From assembly GCF_000744105.1 (NCBI RefSeq), contig NZ_JQLH01000001.1, forward strand, positions 2,356,001 to 2,420,000: DNA of 64,000 nucleotides, in the 5' to 3' direction. Each line of letters starts with the position of its first letter. The first letter of the stretch is position 1. This document shows positions 33,726 through 42,487 of the stretch, one piece after another. A program made the translations under genes and the position numbers. The notes under the pieces were generated by a model, which was not told where the DNA came from, searched no databases, and saw nothing but the letters and a program-made list of their open reading frames with translations. Origin of the DNA: Maribacter forsetii DSM 18668 (GTDB lineage: Bacteria > Bacteroidota > Bacteroidia > Flavobacteriales > Flavobacteriaceae).

Positions 33726-33938
33726 AAAATTTGATTTAGAAAGGTTGTCTTTGAAAGTACCTACGACAAAATTTTTGGAAGGTTTTAAAATTTATAAAAA
33801 AGCAAACATAAGGCTTAGATAAAGCATCCCTATATTTTTTAGTTTTATAACAATGTTTTAACGATAAGAGTCAAAAGAATACAGTTAATAATAAGAGCTT
33901 TGTGGTTTGAATAATTCATTTTATAAAAATCTACATAT

Positions 33939-35048
33939 ATGAGTACACAAATATTATTAACCCCATTTCATAAAAATCTGAGCTTAAAGAATAGGGTAGT
34001 CATGGCGCCTATGACACGTAGTAGAGCTACCAATGAAGGAAATACACCTACAGAAGATTTACATGTTCCCTATTATACGCAACGAGCTTCCGCAGGATTA
34101 ATTATTACTGAAGGATCGCAGGTTTCTAAAGATGCCGTTGGTTATGTAAATACAGCCGGTATTCATTCAAAAGAACAAGTAGAAGGCTGGAAAAAAGTAA
34201 CGAAATCAGTACATGATAAGGGAGGTAAGATTTTCATACAACTTTGGCATGTGGGTAGAATGTCTCACCCAGATTTCCATAATGGTGAATTGCCTTTAGC
34301 GCCATCTGCCATAAACCCGAATGCACAGTCATATACTCCAGAAGGATTTAAAGATACGGTTACACCAAAAGCCATGAGCATTGAAGACATTAAGCAAACG
34401 GTAGCAGATTTTAAGAACGCAGCTATAAATGCCATGGAAGCAGGATTTGACGGTGTTGAAATTCACTCTTCCAATGGATACTTATTTCATCAATTTTTTA
34501 ATGGAACATCTAATCATAGAACAGATCAATACGGTGGTTCTATAGAAAACAGAACTCGTTTCTTTTTTGAAGTTTTAGATGCTATTAAAGAGGTAATCCC
34601 ACAAGAAAAAATCGGCGTTAGATTTAACCCTTCTTTAGACGGAATGTTCAGTATTACTATGGACGAGGAAACGATACCAACATTTGAATATATCATCAAA
34701 AAATTGAACGATTATAATTTGGCTTATATCCATTTATCAGAACCATTTACAGATGTTTCGGATATTTCCTTTGCGATAAGGGATATTGCCAAGCATTTTA
34801 GACCTCTCTATAATGGCACACTAATGATTAATGCAGGGTTTGACCAAGAATCTGGGAACAAGGTTATTGAAGAAGGCAATGCTGATTTGGTCGCTTATGG
34901 TAAACTTTATATTTCCAATCCGGATTTAGTGGAACGTTTTGCCAAAGGTCATGATCTGGCAGAATGGGACAATGACACGTTTTATTCTGGAGGTAAAGAA
35001 GGTTATATTGACTATCCTACGTTTAATCAAGAAACCGAGCACGCATAA
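33939..35048 (+). CDS. Old yellow enzyme family alkene reductase (NemA-like)
   Basis: A 369-residue FMN-dependent TIM-barrel enzyme. Typical blocks: LKNRVVMAPMTRSRA at the N-terminus, LWHVGRMSHPDF, the substrate-binding pair His and Asn in GVEIHSSNGYLFHQF (HxxN spacing as in NemA), and SNHRTDQYGGSIENRTRF with the phosphate-binding and structural residues. It reduces activated C=C bonds or nitro compounds with NAD(P)H, a common response to electrophiles. It is followed 28 bp later by an OsmC gene, suggesting a detoxification operon. Confidence 0.92.
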   Translation: MSTQILLTPFHKNLSLKNRVVMAPMTRSRATNEGNTPTEDLHVPYYTQRASAGLIITEGSQVSKDAVGYVNTAGIHSKEQVEGWKKVTKSVHDKGGKIFIQLWHVGRMSHPDFHNGELPLAPSAINPNAQSYTPEGFKDTVTPKAMSIEDIKQTVADFKNAAINAMEAGFDGVEIHSSNGYLFHQFFNGTSNHRTDQYGGSIENRTRFFFEVLDAIKEVIPQEKIGVRFNPSLDGMFSITMDEETIPTFEYIIKKLNDYNLAYIHLSEPFTDVSDISFAIRDIAKHFRPLYNGTLMINAGFDQESGNKVIEEGNADLVAYGKLYISNPDLVERFAKGHDLAEWDNDTFYSGGKEGYIDYPTFNQETEHA

Positions 35049-35076
35049 TAATTATTAACTATTAAAATATATAAAT

Positions 35077-35493
35077 ATGAATTTTATAAGAAAAGCATAC
35101 GCAACTTGGAAAGGAAGCGGAAAAGAGGGGCAAGGAACCTTAACAACTGAAAGTACAGTCTTACAAGACACACAATACTCATACAACACTAGATTCGAAC
35201 AAGGAAATGGCACCAATCCTGAAGAGCTGATAGGAGCGGCACACGCAGGATGTTTTTCTATGCAGTTGAGTTTTTTATTAGGTGAAGAAGGTTTTACCCC
35301 CAATTCACTTGATGTAGAAGCTAAAGTAGAATTTAAAAATGGTGAGATAGTAAAGGTAGTTCTAGAATTAAAAGGTGATGTACCAGAAATTAAGGACGCA
35401 CAATTCAAAGAAATTGCAGAAAATGCTAAATCGGTTTGTCCAATTTCGAAATTATTGAATGCAGAAATCGAACTGATTTCGCACCTTAGTTAA
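35077..35493 (+). CDS. OsmC-family organic hydroperoxide reductase
   Basis: A 138-residue OsmC/Ohr-like thiol peroxidase. The two catalytic cysteines are Cys59 (GAAHAGCFSMQLSF) and Cys121 (KSVCPISKLL), the pair used to reduce organic hydroperoxides. Arg39 in NTRFEQG is the usual activating residue. The N-terminal ATWKGSGKEGQGTLTTES fits the OsmC rather than the Ohr branch. It is in one operon with the alkene reductase and ends at a terminator. Confidence 0.9.
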   Translation: MNFIRKAYATWKGSGKEGQGTLTTESTVLQDTQYSYNTRFEQGNGTNPEELIGAAHAGCFSMQLSFLLGEEGFTPNSLDVEAKVEFKNGEIVKVVLELKGDVPEIKDAQFKEIAENAKSVCPISKLLNAEIELISHLS

Positions 35494-35511
35494 TTAAACC
35501 CATTAACATAT

Positions 35512-35538
35512 AAAAAAGCAGCCAATGGCTGCTTTTTT
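35512..35538. terminator. Terminator after the OsmC gene
   Basis: Arms AAAAAAGCAGCCA / TGGCTGCTTTTTT separated by one base, with A/T runs on both sides. It also suits the convergent gene on the minus strand. Confidence 0.9.
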
Positions 35539-35559
35539 ATATTAAATAAACCAGCTAGA

Positions 35560-35838
35560 TTATTTAATATGGTCTGTATTTCGCTCTAAATCTTCATTGC
35601 CTGAACCACCTTGACTATACAACTGGTTTTCTTCATCTTTTAAAGAATTAATTCGAGATAAGTTTCTACCAGGCACATCTAAATCTTTTCCTGCGAAATC
35701 TACATTTTTCTCACGATCGTTTAATTGACTATCATCACCTTTATCCGTCCTCGTATTTTTTACTTTTTCTCCCAAAGCTTGCAAATCATCTGTAGTTACA
35801 TCAGAATTATAGCTTGTATTTTTATCTTTATTTTTCAT
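35560..35838 (-). CDS. Small hydrophilic protein, possible stress-related
   Basis: A 92-residue charged protein from the ATG at 35838 (an in-frame ATG at 35874 adds 12 atypical residues). Almost no hydrophobic core: it is rich in Asp, Lys, Asn and Glu, and probably unfolded. The segment DLDVPGRNLSRINSLKDEEN followed by QLYSQGG matches a small family seen widely in Bacteroidota with no known role. The composition resembles desiccation or general-stress proteins, which is only suggestive. Confidence 0.7.
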   Translation of the reverse strand: MKNKDKNTSYNSDVTTDDLQALGEKVKNTRTDKGDDSQLNDREKNVDFAGKDLDVPGRNLSRINSLKDEENQLYSQGGSGNEDLERNTDHIK

Positions 35839-36031
35839 ATATCTTGTTTTAATCAATTCATGGTAAGCTAACATTTCTTACCCTCGGTATTTGACACAAA
35901 ACATTGTTATACGTGCTCATATACTACGAAAGAAACTATGAGGAACAGAACTGTATTTGGATTAACATTTTTTGGTAAAGCATCAAACTAATCATGGTAA
36001 TTTCAACAACTTGCAAATAAATAATTTGAAG

Positions 36032-36661
36032 ATGGAAAATGTATTAGTTGCTGGTGCTAACGGTACCACAGGAAAAAAAATAGTTAACCTTTTAAAAAGC
36101 TCTCAATATTTTGAGCCTGTAGCAATGGTTAGAAAAGAAGAGCAGCAAGAACAATTTGAAAAGGATAATATAAAGACAGTTTTGGGTGATTTAGAGAAAG
36201 ACTTATCACATACTGTTGAAAATATTGATAAAGTGATTTTTGCTGCCGGATCTGGTGGTAAAAAAGTAGTTGAAGTTGATCAAGAAGGTGCAAAAAGTTT
36301 AATTGACGCATCTAAAAATGCAAACATTAAAAAGTTTGTTATGTTAAGTTCTATGGGTGCAGACAATCCTGAAGAAGCTAGTGATCTAAAGGAGTATTTA
36401 AAAGCTAAGCACAATGCCGATGAATACCTTAAATCTAAAAATTTAATGCACGCAATAGTTAGACCGGGATCATTGACTAATGATGTTGGCACAGGGAAAA
36501 TCGAACTAAAATCAAATTTGAATAAGCAAGGCTCCATTACTAGAGATGATGTTGCACAAACACTGGTAAGGTCTTTACATGATGATGCTGCTATAAATAG
36601 TACATTTGAAATTATACAGGGTGATACCCTTATTGGCAAGGCTATGGATGGAAACTCCTAA
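36032..36661 (+). CDS. NAD(P)-binding atypical SDR (NmrA/YwnB-like)
   Basis: A 209-residue protein from the ATG at 36032, which puts the Rossmann motif AGANGTTGKK at residues 7-16; the upstream ATG (35972) adds 20 leader-like residues. The rest matches the atypical SDR_a5 type: VIFAAGSGGKK, FVMLSSMGADNPEE and AIVRPGSLTND. There is no YxxxK pair, so it may be a cofactor-binding regulator or an isomerase-like enzyme rather than a classical dehydrogenase. Followed by a terminator. Confidence 0.85.
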   Translation: MENVLVAGANGTTGKKIVNLLKSSQYFEPVAMVRKEEQQEQFEKDNIKTVLGDLEKDLSHTVENIDKVIFAAGSGGKKVVEVDQEGAKSLIDASKNANIKKFVMLSSMGADNPEEASDLKEYLKAKHNADEYLKSKNLMHAIVRPGSLTNDVGTGKIELKSNLNKQGSITRDDVAQTLVRSLHDDAAINSTFEIIQGDTLIGKAMDGNS

Positions 36662-36686
36662 ATATTAAAATATTGTTTGGTTGATT

Positions 36687-36719
36687 AAAGTCTGTCATAA
36701 CTTGGTTATGACAGACTTT
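36687..36719 (+). terminator. Terminator of the atypical SDR gene
   Basis: Stem AAAGTCTGTCATAA / TTATGACAGACTTT with loop CTTGG, followed by TTTTT. Confidence 0.92.
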
Positions 36720-36808
36720 TTTTAATTATAATAATCTACAACTGTATTTATAAAATCTTGATAGTAAATCCTGTTGTGTATCTTCGTATCAAATTAAACT
36801 ACCTCTAT

Positions 36809-37999
36809 ATGAAAACTTCATTTTTAAAATTAGCTATGGTTTTGTCCGTAGTTATAGCATTACACTCTTGTAAAGAAAATAAGAAAGAAAACAATGATAG
36901 TACGGCAAAAGAAATTGAACTTGATAGTACAGATTTGGCGTTACTAGACCTGAATCTTCCAGAAGGTTTTCAAATTGAAGTATATGCTAGGGGAGTAGAC
37001 GGCGCTCGTTCTATGGCAATGGGTGATAACGGAACTTTGTTCGTAGGCACTAGAACAGAAAATAATGTATATGCCATACAAGATACTAATGGAGATTTTA
37101 AAGCTGACAATATTATAGTGCTTGATACTATGGAAGTGCCTAACGGAATTGCCATGAGAAATGGTGATTTATATGTTGCGCAACCAGGTAGTCTTTGGAA
37201 ATACCCAAATATTGAAGACCAAGTTGGAGGTGAATTAGAAAAGGAATTGATTTATGATGATTTTCCGACGGAATTTCACCATGGTTGGAAATACATAGCC
37301 TTTGGACCTGATGATAAATTATATGTACCGGTAGGTGCACCATGTAATATTTGTAACCGTACCGATGAAGATGAACGTTTTGCAACTATTTCAAGAATGG
37401 ATGCTGATGGTAGTAATCGTGAAATATATGCTAGAGGAGTTAGAAACTCAGTTGGCTTTACGTGGCATCCTGATACAAAGCAAATGTGGTTTACAGATAA
37501 TGGTCGTGATATGTTAGGTGATGATATTCCTCCTTGCGAATTGAATACAGTTACCGAAGCTGGTCAGCATTTTGGGTATCCATTTTGCCATGGTGGTATT
37601 ATTAAAGATCCAGAATTTGGAGATTTAAGACCTTGTTCAGATTTTGTTGACCCTGCTTTGCAGCTAGATGCTCACGTTGCTCCTTTAGCTATAAAATTTT
37701 ATACAGGTACTATGTTCCCAGAAGAATATAAGGGCAAAGCTTTTATTACAGAACACGGTTCTTGGAACAGAAGCAAGAAAGTAGGTTATAGAATTATGAT
37801 GGTTGATATTGAAGATGGCGAAGTTGTAAATAACGAGATTTTCATTGATGGCTGGTTAAACGAATCTGAACAAAAAGCTTCAGGTAGACCAGTAGATATG
37901 TTAGTTTTAAAAGATGGATCTATGCTTATATCAGATGATTATGGTGATGCTATTTATAGGTTATCCTATAACAATACAGCTCTTGCCAGCAACAATTAA
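36809..37999 (+). CDS. PQQ-type sugar dehydrogenase-like lipoprotein
   Basis: A 396-residue lipoprotein from the ATG at 36809 (lipobox IALHSCKEN). The body is a six-bladed propeller of the glucose/sorbosone dehydrogenase family: GFQIEVYARGVDGARSMAMG, FHHGWKYIAFGPDDKLYVPV, RGVRNSVGFTWHPDTKQMWF, and EHGSWNRSKKVGYRI, with His residues in the positions used to bind PQQ and calcium. A CNICNR pair could form a disulfide. It probably oxidises a sugar or alcohol in the periplasm. PQQ biosynthesis genes are not in the window. Single gene with a terminator. Confidence 0.85.
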   Translation: MKTSFLKLAMVLSVVIALHSCKENKKENNDSTAKEIELDSTDLALLDLNLPEGFQIEVYARGVDGARSMAMGDNGTLFVGTRTENNVYAIQDTNGDFKADNIIVLDTMEVPNGIAMRNGDLYVAQPGSLWKYPNIEDQVGGELEKELIYDDFPTEFHHGWKYIAFGPDDKLYVPVGAPCNICNRTDEDERFATISRMDADGSNREIYARGVRNSVGFTWHPDTKQMWFTDNGRDMLGDDIPPCELNTVTEAGQHFGYPFCHGGIIKDPEFGDLRPCSDFVDPALQLDAHVAPLAIKFYTGTMFPEEYKGKAFITEHGSWNRSKKVGYRIMMVDIEDGEVVNNEIFIDGWLNESEQKASGRPVDMLVLKDGSMLISDDYGDAIYRLSYNNTALASNN

Positions 38000-38021
38000 T
38001 AATAGATAAGATGTATACATA

Positions 38022-38047
38022 AGCAGCCGATAAGGCTGCTTTTTTTT
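38022..38047 (+). terminator. Terminator of the sugar dehydrogenase gene
   Basis: Stem AGCAGCC / GGCTGCT with loop GATAA, followed by seven Ts. Confidence 0.92.
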
Positions 38048-38149
38048 ATGCGACCATGCCAGAGTTATTTATTCTGTAGCTATATTTATGGTTCATTTAT
38101 ACATAGTTATAACCTTAATGCTCCAATAACTTAATAGGTTTTAAATAAT

Positions 38150-38989
38150 ATGAGTTATCCAGATAAAGTTTATTTAAACGGACAGATTGTAGATTCTGCT
38201 GAAGCTAAAATTTCTGTCTTTAACCGCGGATTTATTTTTGGTGACGGTCTCTATGAGGTTATGGTTCAAATAAACGGAATTTTCTTTTATGAAAAAGAGC
38301 ACCTGGCAAGACTACAATCCGGTTTACATAAAGTTAATATTGATTTTGATGTAGCTATTCTTAATAACGAAATACCTAAATTATTACACGCTGCTCAGTT
38401 GACAGATGTGGACTGTATGCTGTACATACAGATTACCAGGGGAGTGGCACCGCGACAACATTCTTTTCCGTCAAACATAAAACCAACAGTAATGATTTAT
38501 GCTGTACCAAAAGTTTTACCTGAAATAAATTTGGTAAATGCACATGTTATTATACGAAAAGATTTTAGGTGGTCTAGATGCGATATTAAAATGACTTCTC
38601 TTTTAGGAAATGTAATGCTTAACGAAGAAGCTATGCAGCATGATTGTTATGAAACCATTTTACATAGAAATGGCGTTTTTACAGAGGCATCTCACAGTAA
38701 TTTATTTTTTGTAAAAGACGGAGCAGTATATACTCACCCAGCAGATGAGCATATTCTTAATGGTATTACCAGAATTGTAGTCATTGAACTTTGCCACTTA
38801 CTTGGTATTAAAATTATAGAAAAAGCCATTAAGGTAGCTGAAATTGATAGTATTGATGAAGCTTTCCTAACAGGTACCAGTACTCAAATTGCAGCTATTC
38901 AAAATATTGATGACCACCAGCTATATTCAGGAAATAAAAAAGGCCCCATTACAAAAAGATTGCAAGAGGCCTTTTTAAAACTAAAATAG
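38150..38989 (+). CDS. Class IV PLP aminotransferase, D-amino-acid transaminase type
   Basis: A 279-residue fold-type IV PLP enzyme. VFNRGFIFGDGLYEVMVQIN opens the active site; the PLP lysine is in CDIKMTSLLGNVMLNEEAM; Glu in FTEASHSNLFFVKDG and THPADEHILNGITR match D-amino-acid aminotransferases more closely than branched-chain or ADC lyase members. Expected reaction: D-alanine + 2-oxoglutarate to pyruvate + D-glutamate, used in peptidoglycan precursor supply. The substrate assignment is tentative. It is convergent with the next gene, 3 bp apart. Confidence 0.82.
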   Translation: MSYPDKVYLNGQIVDSAEAKISVFNRGFIFGDGLYEVMVQINGIFFYEKEHLARLQSGLHKVNIDFDVAILNNEIPKLLHAAQLTDVDCMLYIQITRGVAPRQHSFPSNIKPTVMIYAVPKVLPEINLVNAHVIIRKDFRWSRCDIKMTSLLGNVMLNEEAMQHDCYETILHRNGVFTEASHSNLFFVKDGAVYTHPADEHILNGITRIVVIELCHLLGIKIIEKAIKVAEIDSIDEAFLTGTSTQIAAIQNIDDHQLYSGNKKGPITKRLQEAFLKLK

Positions 38990-38992
38990 GTT

Positions 38993-39835
38993 TTACTCTA
39001 CCATAAAATAAGTAAAAAACTCATCTGTATTTTTAATGTTCATAAGGTCTAAAATATAGCACACTTCACTTAAATCAGAAAAATCTAATCCGCCTTCAGC
39101 AACACTTTCATTTAAATATCTACCTTCCTTTCCATTATATTCATTTCCTAAACGAATAGCAGTATTCCAAACTTTGGTTAAGTGTTCATCGTTTAATTTA
39201 GATTCCCATTCAACCTTACCATCAGATTTTAAACCCGGTGTACCATTGCCCACTTCATTACCATCTGCTATTTTATGGTAGTCCGTTACAGTTTGAGCAT
39301 ACTTTAATTTAGTTGGTTCAGTAACAGATTCGTTCCAATCGCTATGTTGAACTACATGAATACTTTCTTTTATATTTATTGAAGAGTTCTTTTCCGACAA
39401 CTTCTTTACCCAAGCTGCAGTGAAATCTGATTGCCCAGCTTCGGCAACCCAAACCGAACCTCCGTCTTTTATCGTTTTCAGCGCTTTATTGACCACTTTA
39501 TCTAAAGATGCTTCCCATTCCTTGTCCGCATCTGTCCAATTACTTTTAAACGCCATTTTCATTAATTCATTTGGCGGAACATATAATCCTTCTTGAATAC
39601 CATAAGCACCAGCTACAGCGAAGTAATTTAAATATTTGTAATCTGGGTGTTTTAAAAGTGTTGCCAAACCGGCTGCAGTGTGTAAATCGTCAATATCTGT
39701 TTTGCAATCTAATTGAACTAGCAGCAAATCTTTAGAAATATTGAATTTAGGTTCTTGGGCTATAACACTGTAAGAAATAAATAATGTTAATAGTACCCCA
39801 AACAGGACATTTTTGAATAAGAATAAGTTTTTCAT
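38993..39835 (-). CDS. Exported nucleoside-hydrolase-like protein
   Basis: A 280-residue protein from the ATG at 39835; the longer frame (39919) precedes the signal peptide and is rejected. Signal peptide ends YSVIAQ. LLVQLDCKTDIDDLHTAAGL has the acidic DxDD-type loop of the nucleoside hydrolase fold and FAVAGAYGIQEG the following strand; VWVAEAGQSDF is another fold element. Members hydrolyse N-ribosides, but this exported subgroup has no proven substrate. Single gene. Confidence 0.72.
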   Translation of the reverse strand: MKNLFLFKNVLFGVLLTLFISYSVIAQEPKFNISKDLLLVQLDCKTDIDDLHTAAGLATLLKHPDYKYLNYFAVAGAYGIQEGLYVPPNELMKMAFKSNWTDADKEWEASLDKVVNKALKTIKDGGSVWVAEAGQSDFTAAWVKKLSEKNSSINIKESIHVVQHSDWNESVTEPTKLKYAQTVTDYHKIADGNEVGNGTPGLKSDGKVEWESKLNDEHLTKVWNTAIRLGNEYNGKEGRYLNESVAEGGLDFSDLSEVCYILDLMNIKNTDEFFTYFMVE

Positions 39836-40117
39836 TGAAATGAGTATTGTATGTTGATATGAAGTTGTTTCTACTAAAGTATCATAAATTATGATTATCC
39901 AATTCAATATAAAATTCAATAAACCAGTTATTTTTCAGATTTGGGATAGTTTATTTGAGAAATAATATGACCACAAACCTTCTATTAACTCAATTTAAGT
40001 ACGAAAACTCTTAAAGTCTTCACAAAAAACAGATATAAAAGAACTTTAAACGCTGTTTCTCAACTATTGGCGTCATCTTTGCGCCTTAATAAGTATTATA
40101 AATTAAATTACATTACA

Positions 40118-40309
40118 ATGAGTAAAGGAACAGTAAAATTTTTCAATGACACAAAAGGTTTCGGTTTTATCACTGAAGAAGGAGTTGAAAAAGACCACTT
40201 TGTACACATTTCTGGTTTAATCGATGAGATTCGTGAAGGCGATGAAGTTGAATTTGAACTTAAAGAAGGTAACAAAGGTTTAAACGCAGTGAACGTTAAA
40301 GTTATCTAA
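40118..40309 (+). CDS. Cold-shock protein, CspA family
   Basis: A 63-residue single cold-shock domain. The ATG at 40118 gives the standard N-terminus SKGTVKFFNDTKGFGFI; the in-frame upstream ATG (40067) is in the leader. RNA-binding motifs KGFGFI and DHFVHI are complete. A nucleic-acid chaperone that melts RNA structure. An AT-rich leader precedes it, with CATCTTTG at 40081-40088 range as a near-consensus -7 element, and a terminator follows. Confidence 0.93.
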   Translation: MSKGTVKFFNDTKGFGFITEEGVEKDHFVHISGLIDEIREGDEVEFELKEGNKGLNAVNVKVI

Positions 40310-40333
40310 GACATATATACTTTCAAGTTTAAG

Positions 40334-40363
40334 AAAAAGCCCTTCAGAAATGAAGGGCTTTTT
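40334..40363. terminator. Bidirectional terminator
   Basis: Stem AAAAAGCCCTTCA / TGAAGGGCTTTTT with loop GAAA. It lies between the cold-shock gene and the convergent XRE regulator gene. Confidence 0.93.
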
Positions 40364-40365
40364 TA

Positions 40366-41121
40366 TTATCGCTCTTTTTTGAGTTTGTCAAAATCTTGTG
40401 CTAACTGAAATAATTTTTCTTCTAAGTTAAAGTTGGTCTCCGGTAATCTATGATAAAACACATACCTAACACGCCACATCTCTTTAATCTCTTTTAAATC
40501 AAGTAGAATATCATCAACATTTTTATGTTCGGCACGTAGTACAAAATTATCATTTGTAATAAATAATCTTCTTAAAATGATATTTTGATTGGTAACCGTA
40601 AATACTAAAGTACCATTATTCAGTTTAGAATAAACCTCAGGCGGTATTAATTCACCAATAACAATATCTTTAGGAAACATGCCAGATTCGTTCTTGCTCA
40701 TTTCTAAATTCTGTACGGTATAAGCTCTAAATTTTTTATCAGGATTTATAGGTAATGATAAAAAAGGTAAGTCTTGTATGTAAGAATCTTTACTGTAATA
40801 CTTAAGATAATCACTTTGATTTAATGCGGTAATACAAGGTACTTTTATAAAAAATTCTTGTTCACCTAAATCTTGTTCTACTGTTAAATTGCCTTTGAAT
40901 TTTAATAAATTATTGACCGTTAATTCAGTTTTCAGCAGGTCATCAATAGGTATGCTAAAATAATTAGCAATTTTTATTAGTGTCTCTAATTTAGGTTCAC
41001 TTCTTCCTTCTTCATATGCACCTAAAGTCCCTCTTTTAAGGTCAAACAGCTCAGCAAATGCCTGTTGGCTAAGGCTTTTTAAGCTTCTAATTTTTCTGAT
41101 ATTCTTCCCGAAGTATGACAT
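40366..41121 (-). CDS. XRE-family transcriptional regulator with C-terminal sensor-like domain
   Basis: A 251-residue regulator. The Xre helix-turn-helix is at residues 5-62: IRKIRSLKSLSQQAFAELFD then LKRGTLGAYEEGRSEPKLET. Residues 90-220 look like an S24/LexA-type beta domain (SGMFPKDIVIGELI, NGTLVFTVTNQNIILRRLF), without an obvious protease Ser-Lys pair. The last 25 residues are helical. It is divergent from the PspA-flotillin operon, whose promoter contains inverted repeats, so it is the probable repressor of that operon and of itself. Confidence 0.85.
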   Translation of the reverse strand: MSYFGKNIRKIRSLKSLSQQAFAELFDLKRGTLGAYEEGRSEPKLETLIKIANYFSIPIDDLLKTELTVNNLLKFKGNLTVEQDLGEQEFFIKVPCITALNQSDYLKYYSKDSYIQDLPFLSLPINPDKKFRAYTVQNLEMSKNESGMFPKDIVIGELIPPEVYSKLNNGTLVFTVTNQNIILRRLFITNDNFVLRAEHKNVDDILLDLKEIKEMWRVRYVFYHRLPETNFNLEEKLFQLAQDFDKLKKER

Positions 41122-41124
41122 TTT

Positions 41125-41184
41125 TTGCTAATATTATTTGCAAATACTAAAAATAGTATTATATTTGTCTAACAAAATTAGCAA
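41125..41184 (+). promoter_or_regulatory. Promoter and nested operator of the PspA-flotillin operon
   Basis: Plus strand: TTTG at 41137-41140 (-33), 19 bp, TATATTTG at 41160-41167 (exact TAnnTTTG). AATACTA-AAAA-TAGTATT (41143-41160) is a perfect inverted repeat that fills the spacer. An outer pair, TTGCTAAT (41125-41132) and ATTAGCAA (41177-41184), encloses the promoter. A repressor bound here would block RNA polymerase. The leader to the first ATG is then about 190 nt (41173-41361), with no gene seen in it. Confidence 0.75.
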
Positions 41185-41361
41185 TAAATATTTGAATTGC
41201 TATTATTTTGAGCTGTTATTTTTTATTAACCAATTTAAAACACAATATTATGTTCATCGTCGTTGTTTACATTTTAGCGTTCTTAATCTGATTTTAAGAA
41301 AACACACCAATAATATGTTGTATTATTGAATCTAAGAATCCACCTACAAAAACTAACCAAT

Positions 41362-41757
41362 ATGAAAAACCATTTTAATATAACCAGAGATTATCTTCTT
41401 CAATTAAACTTTAATATCGTTAAAGAGAATAGAACAGACGGTATTTTGGTTGTAGAGAAAGAAGACTCTGGAATTAAAAATCTCATTCTAGGAGTATCAC
41501 CTCCAATTTTGATTATGGAACAATTTATATTTTCTGTTCATAATCAATCTGAAAAGATATTTAAAAGTTTATTACAGAAGAATAGAGATATCATTCATGG
41601 AGCTTTCGTTCTTGATGAAACCGCAAACAGGGTCATATTCAGAGATACGTTACAGATCGAGAATATGGACCTAAATGAAATAGAAGCCAGCTTAAATTCT
41701 CTAAGCTTGTTAATGAGTGAATACTCAGATCAAATAATTGAATTTTCTAAATACTAA
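41362..41757 (+). CDS. YbjN/Tir-chaperone-like small protein
   Basis: A 131-residue soluble protein from the ATG at 41362; the in-frame ATG at 41326 is less likely because the next residues are atypical. Mixed alpha/beta with NIVKENRTDGILVVEKED and HGAFVLDETANRVIFRDTLQ, as in the YbjN / type III chaperone-like fold, a protein-binding fold often encoded with PspA. No catalytic site. First gene of the operon, 12 bp before pspA; likely an adaptor. The family call is by appearance only. Confidence 0.6.
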   Translation: MKNHFNITRDYLLQLNFNIVKENRTDGILVVEKEDSGIKNLILGVSPPILIMEQFIFSVHNQSEKIFKSLLQKNRDIIHGAFVLDETANRVIFRDTLQIENMDLNEIEASLNSLSLLMSEYSDQIIEFSKY

Positions 41758-41769
41758 AAATAAAAAATC

Positions 41770-42483
41770 ATGAATATATTTAAAAGACTATTTAAAATAG
41801 GAGAGGCTGAAACTAATTCAGCAATTGATAAGATGGAAGATCCTATTAAGATGACCGAACAAGGCATTAGGGATATGAAGCTAGACTTGGAAAAAAGTTT
41901 AGAAGCTCTTGCACAAGTAAAAGCACTTGCCATACGTTCTAAGAACGATCAAGATGTTTATAAAAATAAAGCAAAAGAGTATCAAGATAAAGCCATTATA
42001 ATTTTAAAGAAGGCTAATAGCAAAGAAATGGACGCTGAGGAAGCGGACAGACTTGCTAAAGAAGCTTTAATGCAGAAAGAAACCAATGAAAAGCAATTAG
42101 AAGCTACAAAAACCGAAACTGAAAAATTTGAAGCTAATGTGAGTCAAATGCAAGGTAATGTAGAAGCTTTAAAAGCAAACATAGGCAATTGGGAGAATGA
42201 GCTTAAAACACTTAAAGCACGTGTAAAGGTTAGTAATGCCACCAAAAACCTAAACAAGCAAATGGCTGAATTGGATAGCACCGGTACTGTTTCTATGCTT
42301 GAAAGAATGAAGGAGAAAATTGCGCAAGAAGAAGCCTTGGCAGAAGCTTATGGTGATATCGCAAATTCGAGTAAATCTATAGATGACGAACTTGACAAAG
42401 CTGCCGATACTACGGAAGCCGCTGCAGATGACGAACTTCAAAAACTTAAAGAACAACTAGGGTTTAACAAATCCAAAAAATAA
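41770..42483 (+). CDS. pspA: PspA/IM30-family membrane-stress protein
   Basis: A 237-residue, almost entirely coiled-coil protein. It starts MNIFKRLFKIGEAETNSAID and continues with the family sequence DPIKMTEQGIRDMKLDLEKS, then long Lys/Glu/Ala-rich helices. PspA/IM30 proteins polymerise on the inner membrane, repair leaks and keep the proton gradient. Here it sits with an NfeD-like protein, a flotillin and a giant ATPase in one operon, unlike the pspABC arrangement. The next gene starts 4 bp after its stop. Confidence 0.9.
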   Translation: MNIFKRLFKIGEAETNSAIDKMEDPIKMTEQGIRDMKLDLEKSLEALAQVKALAIRSKNDQDVYKNKAKEYQDKAIIILKKANSKEMDAEEADRLAKEALMQKETNEKQLEATKTETEKFEANVSQMQGNVEALKANIGNWENELKTLKARVKVSNATKNLNKQMAELDSTGTVSMLERMKEKIAQEEALAEAYGDIANSSKSIDDELDKAADTTEAAADDELQKLKEQLGFNKSKK

Positions 42484-42487
42484 AAAT

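Noticed and set aside
33726..33938. Possible AraC half-site (GACAAAATTTTTGG) upstream of the TonB receptor
   Set aside because: Only a weak match to the paired half-sites at 30 kb, with no second half-site 21 bp away.
41138..41329. Plus-strand frame of 63 codons in the PspA operon leader
   Set aside because: It begins inside the operator and upstream of the predicted transcription start; codon use is atypical and no family resemblance is visible.
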